From: Thermohalobaculum sp038528605
GTDB lineage: Bacteria; Pseudomonadota; Alphaproteobacteria; Rhodobacterales; Rhodobacteraceae
DNA length: 64,000 bases
Assembly (NCBI GenBank): GCA_038528605.1
Contig: JBCBEP010000004.1
Span: 1-64,000 of the forward strand
Reading direction: 5' to 3'
In this document: positions 45,656 through 53,173 of the stretch, piece by piece
Numbering within the stretch: the stretch's first letter is position 1
How the letters are laid out: each line of letters opens with the position of its first letter
Position numbers and translations under genes: made by a program
The notes under the pieces: generated by a model
Seen by the model: only the letters and a program-made list of their open reading frames with translations
What the model was told of the DNA's origin: nothing
The model's database searches: none

Positions 45656-48600
45656 ATGACCGCCCGCGAGACCGCCGGCAGCGCCGGGACCCGTGATCAG
45701 ACCGCCGACGCGGCACTTGCTGCCATCCGCACCGCCATGCGTGAGGCGACGACGCCGGACGAAGCGTCCGTTGTCGCCGAGACAATTGCCGGGATCGGCC
45801 TCGACGCCGCCGCTCGGGATCAGATCGCGTCGGATGCAGCGGGCCTCGTGCGCGCGGTGCGCGGCGTCGGAAGCCCGGGGCTCATGCAGAGCTTCCTCAC
45901 CGAATACGGGCTCTCCACGCGCGAAGGCGTCGCCCTCATGTGCCTCGCCGAGGCGCTGCTCCGCGTGCCGGACGAGGAGACGATCGACGCGCTGATCGAG
46001 GACAAGATCGCGCCGTCGGACTGGGGGCGCCATCTCGGCCACTCCTCCTCGCCGCTGGTGAACGCCTCCACCTGGGCGCTGATGCTGACGGGCCGGGTGC
46101 TCGACGACGACGATAAGGGGCTTGCCGGTGTCCTCCGCGGCGCGGTGAAGCGCCTCGGCGAGCCGGTGATCCGCACCGCCGTGGCCCAGGCCATGCGCGA
46201 GATGGGGCGCCAGTTCGTGCTCGGCCGCGATATCGGCGAGGCGATGAAGCGCGGCCGGGAGATGGAGGAGAAGGGCTACAGCTACAGCTACGACATGCTG
46301 GGCGAGGCGGCGCGGACCGACAGGGATGCCGAGCGCTACCTCCTCCACTACGCGGACGCGATCAGCCGCATCGCGCCTGCCTGCACACCCGCCAGTGAGG
46401 GTGGCAGCGTGCGCACGAACCCGGGCATCTCCGTCAAACTCTCCGCCCTCAGCCCGCGCTACGAGCAGGCGCAGCACGAGCGCGTGATGGCGGAAGTGGT
46501 CCCGCGCGTGATGGCGCTCGCTCAGGTCGCGCGCGCGGCGAATATGGGCTTCAACATCGATGCGGAGGAGCAGGACCGGCTCGATCTCAGCCTCGATGTG
46601 ATCGAGGCCGTCGTCTCGCACCCGACCATGGCGGGCTGGGACGGCTTCGGTGTCGTCGTCCAGGCCTATGGGCCACGCGCGGGCCACGTGATCGACTGGC
46701 TGGAGGCCCTAGCCGAGAAGCACGACCGCCGCCTGATGGTGCGGCTCGTGAAGGGCGCCTACTGGGATGCGGAGATCAAGCGCGCTCAGGTGCTGGGGCT
46801 CGATGGCTTTCCGGTCTTCACACGCAAGGTGAACACGGATGTGAGCTACATCGCGAATGCCGCGAAGTTGCTGGCCGCCCCCCGGCTATATCCGCAATTC
46901 GCCACGCATAACGCCCACACCGTCGCCGCCATCGGCCATCTGGCCCGCCGCGCCGGCACGACCGATTTCGAGTACCAGAAGCTCCATGGGATGGGGGACG
47001 AGCTCTACGACGAGGCGATGAAAGGCGGGAGCACGCGCTGCCGCATCTACGCCCCCGTGGGCGCGCATCGCGATCTGCTGGCCTATCTCGTCCGCCGCCT
47101 GCTGGAGAACGGCGCCAACTCCTCCTTCGTGCACCAGATCGTGGATGAGACGATCCCGCCCGAGGAGATCGCGAAGGACCCGATGGCGGAGGCGGAGGCC
47201 CTGCTGGCATCGGGTGCGGCCGCCAACCCGCGCATCCCTGCCGGCCCCTCGATTTATGGCGCCGGCCGGGTGAACGCGAAGGGCTGGGACCTGACGGAGC
47301 CGCTGACCCTGGCCGCGCTCGACGAGGCGCGGGGCGCCTGGCGCGATCATGTTTGGCAGGCGGGCCCGATGCTGACGCAGGCGCGTGCCCTCGTGGGGGG
47401 ACGCCCGGTGATGAACCCCGCGGCGCCGGACGAGATCGTGGGCACCGTGGTCGAAGCGCGCGCGGAGGATGTGGCCGCGGCCATGGAGGCCGGACTCGCG
47501 GCAGCACCCGGCTGGGGCGCGACACCGCCCGCGGCGCGTGCGGAGGCACTCCGCCGCGCGGCCGATCTCTACGAAGCCCATGCGCCAGAGCTCTTCGCCC
47601 TCTGCGCGCGGGAGGCGGGCAAGATCCAGCTCGACGGGGTGGCGGAGCTGCGCGAGGCGGTCGATTTCCTGCGCTATTACGCCAATGAGGCGGAGCGGCT
47701 GGCCGCCGAGGAGCCGGGGCTGAAGCCGCGCGGCCTCGTCGCCTGCATCAGCCCGTGGAATTTTCCGCTCGCGATCTTCACCGGGCAGATCGCGGCGGCG
47801 CTTGCCGCCGGCAATGCGGTGATCGCGAAGCCCGCGGAGCAGACGCCGCTGGTGGCCTGCCGGGCCGTGGCGCTCCTGCGCGAGGCGGGCATTCCGGCGG
47901 GCGCGCTGCAGCTCCTGCCCGGGGACGGGCCCGGCGTGGGCGCGCCCCTTACCGCCGACCCGCGCCTCGCCGGTATCGCCTTCACCGGCTCGACCGAGAC
48001 GGCGAAGCGGATCGATCTCGCCCAGGCCGATGCCGCCGCCTCCGATGCGATGCTGGTGGCGGAGACCGGCGGTCTCAACGCCATGGTGGTCGACTCGACC
48101 GCGCTCCCCGAGCAGGCGGTGCGCGACATTGTGATCTCCGCCTTCCAGTCCGCCGGCCAGCGCTGCTCCGCCTGCCGCATGCTCTACGTGCAGGAGGATG
48201 TGGCGGGCCGGGTGCTGGAGATGCTGGAGGGGGCCATGCGGGCGCTGGTGCTCGGCGATCCCTGGGATCTCTCGACCGATGTGGGCCCCGTCATCGACGC
48301 GGCGGCGCGCGCGGAGATCGAGGCTTATGTCGAGCAGGCCCGTAGGGAGGGCCGTCTGATCGCCCGGCTCGCCGCGCCCGGGGCAGGACATTTCGTGGCG
48401 CCCGCCATCCTGCGCGTGGGCGGCATCGGGGACCTCGAGCGCGAGGTCTTCGGCCCGGTGCTTCATGTCGCCACCTACCGCGCGGAGGAGCTCGACCGGG
48501 TGATCGACGCGATCAACGCCACGGGCTACGGGCTCACCTTCGGCCTGCATACCCGCATCGATGACCGGGTGGAGCAGGTGATCGGCCGCATCCGGGCGGG

Positions 48601-49297
48601 GAACGCCTATGTGAACCGCAACCAGATCGGCGCCATCGTCGGCTCGCAGCCTTTCGGGGGCGAGGGGCTTTCGGGTACGGGGCCGAAGGCGGGCGGGCCG
48701 GCCTATGTGGCGCGCTTCATGAAGTCCGAGCCGCCCCACCGTGCGCCCGCCGGCGGCGGCTGGGAGATGCGCGAGGCCGGGGCGGAGGAGCTTGCGGCAG
48801 CCCTCGAGAACCTGCGCGCACCCAGCCAGGGGACGGAAGCGGAGAGCCTGCCGGGGCCGACGGGCGAATCGAACCGCCTTTCAGAGGTGCCGCGGGGCAC
48901 GGTGCTCTGCCTCGGCCCGGGGCCGGAGCTTGCGATGGCGCAGGCTTCGAAGGCGCTGTCGAAGGGGAACGCTGTGCTGGTGGTGACCGAGGGCAGCGGG
49001 AACATGGCGCTCCGCCGCGGCCCGCACGCCGCCTTCATCCAGGCCCGCCTCGCGCCAGAGGCATTGGAGACGCTGGAGGGTGTCGCCGCCGTGGCGCATG
49101 ACGGGCCGGAGCCCGAGCGCGCCATGCTCCGCCGCGTCCTGGCCCGCCGGCCGGGGCCGATCCTGCCGCTTCTCTCCGCCGCCGAGCCCGCCGGCCGCTA
49201 TGCGATGGAGCGCCACGTCTGCATCGACACCACGGCCGCCGGCGGGAACGCCACGCTGATGGCGGAGGCGGACGAAGCCCCCTCGGCCGCCGCCTGA
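45656..49297 (+). CDS. putA: Bifunctional proline dehydrogenase / L-glutamate gamma-semialdehyde dehydrogenase PutA
   Basis: A 1213-residue enzyme that oxidises proline to glutamate in two steps. The N-terminal FAD-dependent PRODH part includes NPGISVKLSALSPRYEQAQ and MVRLVKGAYWDAEIKRAQ. The NAD-dependent aldehyde dehydrogenase part includes VACISPWNFPLAIFTGQIAA, VAETGGLNAMVVDS and the catalytic Cys in FQSAGQRCSACRML. The ribbon-helix-helix repressor domain of E. coli PutA is not seen, so it is a two-function form. The start follows AAGGAGGAG. No putR or putP lies adjacent. Confidence 0.96.
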   Translation: MTARETAGSAGTRDQTADAALAAIRTAMREATTPDEASVVAETIAGIGLDAAARDQIASDAAGLVRAVRGVGSPGLMQSFLTEYGLSTREGVALMCLAEALLRVPDEETIDALIEDKIAPSDWGRHLGHSSSPLVNASTWALMLTGRVLDDDDKGLAGVLRGAVKRLGEPVIRTAVAQAMREMGRQFVLGRDIGEAMKRGREMEEKGYSYSYDMLGEAARTDRDAERYLLHYADAISRIAPACTPASEGGSVRTNPGISVKLSALSPRYEQAQHERVMAEVVPRVMALAQVARAANMGFNIDAEEQDRLDLSLDVIEAVVSHPTMAGWDGFGVVVQAYGPRAGHVIDWLEALAEKHDRRLMVRLVKGAYWDAEIKRAQVLGLDGFPVFTRKVNTDVSYIANAAKLLAAPRLYPQFATHNAHTVAAIGHLARRAGTTDFEYQKLHGMGDELYDEAMKGGSTRCRIYAPVGAHRDLLAYLVRRLLENGANSSFVHQIVDETIPPEEIAKDPMAEAEALLASGAAANPRIPAGPSIYGAGRVNAKGWDLTEPLTLAALDEARGAWRDHVWQAGPMLTQARALVGGRPVMNPAAPDEIVGTVVEARAEDVAAAMEAGLAAAPGWGATPPAARAEALRRAADLYEAHAPELFALCAREAGKIQLDGVAELREAVDFLRYYANEAERLAAEEPGLKPRGLVACISPWNFPLAIFTGQIAAALAAGNAVIAKPAEQTPLVACRAVALLREAGIPAGALQLLPGDGPGVGAPLTADPRLAGIAFTGSTETAKRIDLAQADAAASDAMLVAETGGLNAMVVDSTALPEQAVRDIVISAFQSAGQRCSACRMLYVQEDVAGRVLEMLEGAMRALVLGDPWDLSTDVGPVIDAAARAEIEAYVEQARREGRLIARLAAPGAGHFVAPAILRVGGIGDLEREVFGPVLHVATYRAEELDRVIDAINATGYGLTFGLHTRIDDRVEQVIGRIRAGNAYVNRNQIGAIVGSQPFGGEGLSGTGPKAGGPAYVARFMKSEPPHRAPAGGGWEMREAGAEELAAALENLRAPSQGTEAESLPGPTGESNRLSEVPRGTVLCLGPGPELAMAQASKALSKGNAVLVVTEGSGNMALRRGPHAAFIQARLAPEALETLEGVAAVAHDGPEPERAMLRRVLARRPGPILPLLSAAEPAGRYAMERHVCIDTTAAGGNATLMAEADEAPSAAA

Positions 49298-49727
49298 GGA
49301 GAAGGCGGGGGCCGGAAGGGCCGGGCGGATGCGGGGCAGACGGCCGTGGGCGCGGTTGCTCAAGACGGTGCGGCCGCGCCCACCCACGTCAGCGTAGGGC
49401 GGCTGGCGTGAAGAACAGGTTGCGAACTCCGTCTCACCTGAGAACGGTCCTCCCTCGAGCCTCGCCATCGATCCCGGGCGTGTGGCTCCGACGGGGACGG
49501 GCCGAGCTGATGGCGGCGCCCGGGTCCGACATGGGTCCGACATGGGCCCGACCCGCGCCTGAGCCATGCCAGACCCATGCCGAACCCGCGCTCTGCCCGT
49601 ACCCTCTTCGCACCCTGTTCGCACCCGGATTTGCTGGGCTGCGCACTGCCGCCCCTGGCATGGCCAGGCAGCGTCGCCAAACCGTCATCGCCGGGCGCTA
49701 GGCAGAGGCGAGAAGAGGAGGGACCCC
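49298..49727. other. Intergenic region with putA terminator and short repeats
   Basis: This 430-base region has no convincing gene. A ten-base-pair hairpin GTGGGCGCGG (49346-49355) / CCGCGCCCAC (49374-49383) is a likely putA terminator. Around 49525-49550 a GTCCGACATGG unit is tandemly repeated, with related CCGACATGGG and CCATGCC words spread to about 49585. TTCGCACCC occurs twice near 49610-49625, and CCTGGC-ATG-GCCAGG forms a small palindrome near 49655. Frames that stay open here are low complexity. AGAGGAGGGA at 49713 is the ribosome site for the next gene. Confidence 0.5.
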
Positions 49728-50654
49728 ATGCAGCACATCGCCTTTGCCCGCCCCGGCCAGTTCTGGCGCGGCAACCTGCACACCCATTCCACGCGCTCGG
49801 ACGGGGTGCTCGAGCCCGGCGAGGTCTGCCGGCGCTACGCCGATGCGGGGTATGACTTCCTCTGCCTCTCCGACCATTTCATCGGCCGGTACGACTACCC
49901 GATCACGCCGACGGAGGACTTCCGTACCAACCGCTTCACCACCGTCCTCGGCGCCGAGGTTCATAACGGCCGCCTCGGCAACGGCGAGCTTTGGCACCTT
50001 CTCGCCGTCGGCCTGCCGGGGGACTTCGCCCCGCCCCAGACCGCCGATTTCGACGCGACCGAGACGGGAGAGGGCGGGCCCGCGCTTGCCCGGCGCTGCG
50101 CCGAGGCAGGCGCCTTCGTCGCCATCGCGCATCCCGAATGGTACGGGCTCACGCCGGAGGATGCGCGCAGCATCGCCGCTGCCCACGCGGTCGAGATCTA
50201 CAACCATGGCTGCGTTGTGGGCGCGGACCGCGGCTCGGGCATCGCGGTCTGGGACGTGCTGCTGAACGAGGGGCTGAAGCTCTCGGGCTGCGCGACCGAC
50301 GACGCCCATTTCGTCGGCCCCGATCACTTCGGCGGCTGGGTCATGGTTCGTGCCGAGGCGAACGAGCCGGAGGCGCTGGTCTCCGCTCTCCGTGAGGGCG
50401 CGTACTACTCCAGCACCGGGCCGGCGCTGCGGGACTTCCGCATCGAGGGCGACACCATCGTGGTAGAGTGCTCCCCAGCGGAGAACGTGATCGTCATGGG
50501 GGGGCGCTCCGCCGCCGACGCAGCCCATGGCCGCGCGATGACGCGCGCGGAGATCCCGCTTTCCGACAAGCTCACCGCAGGCGGCTATCTCCGCGTCGCG
50601 GTGCAGGACGCCGCCGGGAACCGCGCCTGGTCCAACCCGCTCTGGCTTTCCTGA
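49728..50654 (+). CDS. PHP-domain metal-dependent phosphoesterase
   Basis: A 308-residue PHP-domain protein. The N-terminal NLHTHSTRSDG supplies the His-x-His and Asp metal ligands. CLSDHFIGR is the second motif, AIAHPEW the third, and CATDDAHF contributes the C-terminal Asp and His. Such proteins hydrolyse phosphoesters with Zn, Mn or Fe, but the substrate of this stand-alone type is unknown. The C-terminal 80 residues look beta-rich (IVVECSPAENVIVMGG). The start follows AGAGGAGGG. Gene neighbours give no clear clue. Confidence 0.82.
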   Translation: MQHIAFARPGQFWRGNLHTHSTRSDGVLEPGEVCRRYADAGYDFLCLSDHFIGRYDYPITPTEDFRTNRFTTVLGAEVHNGRLGNGELWHLLAVGLPGDFAPPQTADFDATETGEGGPALARRCAEAGAFVAIAHPEWYGLTPEDARSIAAAHAVEIYNHGCVVGADRGSGIAVWDVLLNEGLKLSGCATDDAHFVGPDHFGGWVMVRAEANEPEALVSALREGAYYSSTGPALRDFRIEGDTIVVECSPAENVIVMGGRSAADAAHGRAMTRAEIPLSDKLTAGGYLRVAVQDAAGNRAWSNPLWLS

Positions 50655-50708
50655 CCCGCCCTCGCGTGCCCGGCTGGAAACGGCGCGCGCCCTCTGCAAC
50701 ATGAGCGG

Positions 50709-51239
50709 ATGACGCGCGAGACCACCATCCGACCCGCCGCTTTGCCGGACCTGCCGGCGATAACCGCGATCTATGGGGAGGCAGTGCTCAACGGCTCCGG
50801 CTCCTTCGAGCTGGATCCGCCAGACCTCGCGGAGATGACCGAGCGGTGGCGGGCCGTCGCGGCGGCGGGGCTGCCCTGGATCGTCGCGGCGCGGGCGGGG
50901 GGCATCGCGGGCTATGCCTATGCCGGGCCCTACCGCCCGCGCCCCGGCTACCGCGCGGCACTCGCCTCGTCCGTCTACGTCTCGCCCGATGCGCGGGGTG
51001 AGGGGGTCGGGCGTATCCTCCTGGCCGACCTCCTCGAGGCCGCGACGGCCACAGGCGCCCGCCAGATCGTGGCCACCGTGGGGGACAGCGCCAATACAGC
51101 CTCCATCCGCCTCCACGCCGCCGCCGGGTTCGAGACCGTGGGCACGCTCCGCTCCGTCGGCTGGAAGCACGGCCGCTGGCTCGACACCGTGATCCTGCAG
51201 CGCGCCCTGGGCCCCGGGGACGGCACACCGCTCGACTGA
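50709..51239 (+). CDS. GNAT-family N-acetyltransferase (PAT-like)
   Basis: A 176-residue acetyltransferase. IRPAALPDLPAITAIYGEAV opens the domain, FELDPPDLAEMTERW follows, and the acetyl-CoA site is VSPDARGEGVGRILLADLLE. NTASIRLHAAAGFETVGTL and VGWKHGRWLDTVILQRAL close it. The pattern is that of the phosphinothricin acetyltransferase-like (YncA/MnaT) family, whose usual substrates are amino acid derivatives such as methionine sulfone or sulfoximine. Native substrate is not known. It starts 54 bases after the PHP gene and may be co-transcribed with it. Confidence 0.9.
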   Translation: MTRETTIRPAALPDLPAITAIYGEAVLNGSGSFELDPPDLAEMTERWRAVAAAGLPWIVAARAGGIAGYAYAGPYRPRPGYRAALASSVYVSPDARGEGVGRILLADLLEAATATGARQIVATVGDSANTASIRLHAAAGFETVGTLRSVGWKHGRWLDTVILQRALGPGDGTPLD

Positions 51240-51352
51240 GCGGGCGCTCTGCCGGGAGTGCGCGTCTGCAACCCTGTCTGGCCTTGGCCCTGGCGCCAAG
51301 GGAAGGTGGCGCGCGCCGCCGGCCTGGGCGGCTGCTCGGGCAAGGGGGCGCC

Positions 51353-51733
51353 ATGCTGTTCCATCTCACGGTCATCTTCGGCTGCCAGCTCGCGGGCGAG
51401 ACGCTGACCCGGCTCTTCGCCCTGCCGTTGCCGGGGCCGGTCCTTGGCATGGCGCTCCTCTTCGCGGGCCTCCTCGTCTTCGGCCTGCCCGAGAGCTTCC
51501 GGCGCACGGGCGAGGCGCTGATCTCGAACCTTTCGCTCCTCTTCGTGCCCGCCGGCGTGGGCGTGATGCTGCACGGCGCGCTCATCTCGGCGGACTGGCT
51601 GCCGATCACCATCGCCCTCGTCGGCTCGACCCTCGTGACGATCGCCGTCACCGGGCTCGTGATGCAGCGCATGGGCGCGCGCGGCGATCCGGACCGCGAA
51701 AATGGCGCAGGCAGCGATACGAAGGAGGGCTGA
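51353..51733 (+). CDS. CidA/LrgA family holin-like membrane protein
   Basis: A 126-residue protein with four hydrophobic segments. The motif LPGPVLGMALLFAGLL and NLSLLFVPAGVGVMLHGALI are hallmarks of CidA/LrgA. LrgA with LrgB modulates murein hydrolase activity or exports small metabolites such as pyruvate. The start at 51353 (MLFHLTVIF) follows AAGGGGGCGCC. lrgB follows after three bases, so they form an operon. The charged C-terminal tail is short. Confidence 0.9.
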   Translation: MLFHLTVIFGCQLAGETLTRLFALPLPGPVLGMALLFAGLLVFGLPESFRRTGEALISNLSLLFVPAGVGVMLHGALISADWLPITIALVGSTLVTIAVTGLVMQRMGARGDPDRENGAGSDTKEG

Positions 51734-51736
51734 GCG

Positions 51737-52477
51737 ATGGATGCGGAGCTGCCCTTCACTGCCCGCAGCGCGCGGGACATCTGGGTCTATCTCGCGGAGG
51801 AGCCGCTCCTTCACCTCTTCCTGACGCTGCTGGCCTTTCAGCTCGGCAACTGGCTCTACCGCCGCGCCGGTCTCAGCCCTCTCGTAAACCCGGTGCTGAT
51901 CGCGGTGATCCTGGTGGTCGCCGTCCTGCTGGCAACGGGCACGGATTATCCGACCTACTTCGAAGGGGCGCAGTTCGTGCATTTCCTGCTCGGCCCCGCC
52001 ACGGTCTGCCTCGCCATCCCGCTCTACCGCCAGCTCGCGCGCGTGCGCCGCTCCGCCCTCGCCCTTGCCGCCAGCATCCTCACCGGCTCGCTCACCGCCA
52101 GCATCAGCGCCGTTACCCTCGCCTGGGCGTTTGGCGGCGGGCGGGACACGCTGATCGCCCTCGCCCCCAAATCCACCACCGCGCCCGTTGCCATGGGCAT
52201 CGCCGAGGCGCTCGGGGGCCTCCCCTCCCTCACCGCCGTTCTCGTCATCCTCACCGGTATCCTCGGCGCCATGCTCGGCCCGCCGCTGATGACGATGATC
52301 GGCGTGAAGGACTGGGCGGCCCGCGGGGTGGCCATGGGTACGGCAAGCCACGGCATCGGCACCGCGCGGGCGCTCCAGGTGAACGAGGTTGCCGGCGCCT
52401 TCGCGGGGCTCGCGATGGGCCTCAACGCCCTGGCCACGGCCCTCCTCCTGCCCCTCCTCGCGCGTCTCCTGCTCTGA
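51737..52477 (+). CDS. LrgB family membrane protein
   Basis: A 246-residue protein with about six to seven hydrophobic segments. Conserved motifs are LGPATVCLAIPLYRQL, IALAPKSTTAPVAMGIAEAL and VAMGTASHGIGTARALQ, all typical of LrgB/CidB. It should work with the upstream LrgA-like protein in the inner membrane. No LytSR regulator is next to it. A LytS-like protein is encoded 22 kb away in this window but has a degenerate kinase domain. Confidence 0.92.
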   Translation: MDAELPFTARSARDIWVYLAEEPLLHLFLTLLAFQLGNWLYRRAGLSPLVNPVLIAVILVVAVLLATGTDYPTYFEGAQFVHFLLGPATVCLAIPLYRQLARVRRSALALAASILTGSLTASISAVTLAWAFGGGRDTLIALAPKSTTAPVAMGIAEALGGLPSLTAVLVILTGILGAMLGPPLMTMIGVKDWAARGVAMGTASHGIGTARALQVNEVAGAFAGLAMGLNALATALLLPLLARLLL

Positions 52478-52703
52478 CGCGCACCAAGGGAAACAGCATG
52501 CGGGCGACAACGACGCTCGCGGACTGTGCTATCCTGGGACGTGGTGGGAGTCGCGCGGGATGCCTCCACCGCCGCCGCGCCCCTCATCAGCCATCCCCCG
52601 CGGTGCAGTCTTGCGCACCGTCCGGAAAGACAGGGCCCCGGGCCCGCGAGCCGGTGCTTCGGCCGCGCAACGCCTTCCCGGGGCGAACAGATTGGGAGAG
52701 CCC

Positions 52704-53159
52704 ATGTCCATCACCTTCACCCTCAACGGCGAGGAGCGGACCGTCGACGCCCCTGCCGATATGCCGCTGCTCTGGGCCGTACGCGACCTCGCGGGTCTGA
52801 CGGGCACGAAATACGGCTGCGGCATCGGTGCTTGCGGCGCCTGCACCGTCCATGTGAACGGGGAGGCCGTGCGCAGCTGCCTCTCGACCGTCGGCGATGT
52901 CGAAGGCCAGGCCGTCACCACCATCGAGGGCCTCGACCCCGAGGGCGAGCACCCGGTCCAGCAGGCCTGGCGCGAGCTCAACGTGCCCCAGTGCGGCTTC
53001 TGCCAGGCGGGTCAGATCATGCAGGCCTCGGCGCTCATCGCCCAGAACCCGCAGATCACCGATCAGGAGATCCTCGACGGCATGCAGGGCAATATCTGCC
53101 GCTGCGGCTGCTACCAGCGCATCGTGGCGGCGGTTCGTCACGCGGCCACCGGCATCTGA
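52704..53159 (+). CDS. Molybdenum hydroxylase small subunit, (2Fe-2S)-binding
   Basis: A 151-residue iron-sulfur subunit of a xanthine-oxidase-family enzyme. The plant-type ferredoxin cluster is held by Cys39, Cys44, Cys47 and Cys59 (YGCGIGACGACTVH). The second cluster uses Cys97, Cys100, Cys132 and Cys134 (PQCGFCQAGQ and GNICRCGCYQR). It passes electrons from the molybdenum centre of the next gene product. The arrangement without a separate FAD subunit resembles isoquinoline 1-oxidoreductase (IorAB). The ATG at 52704 follows GGGAGAG. Confidence 0.94.
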   Translation: MSITFTLNGEERTVDAPADMPLLWAVRDLAGLTGTKYGCGIGACGACTVHVNGEAVRSCLSTVGDVEGQAVTTIEGLDPEGEHPVQQAWRELNVPQCGFCQAGQIMQASALIAQNPQITDQEILDGMQGNICRCGCYQRIVAAVRHAATGI

Positions 53160-53173
53160 GGGAGGACACAGAT

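Noticed and set aside
49408..49701. Plus- and minus-strand frames of about 80-105 codons after putA
   Set aside because: Low-complexity Arg/Pro-rich products, no ribosome site of note, and overlapping in several frames. The repeats explain the open frames.
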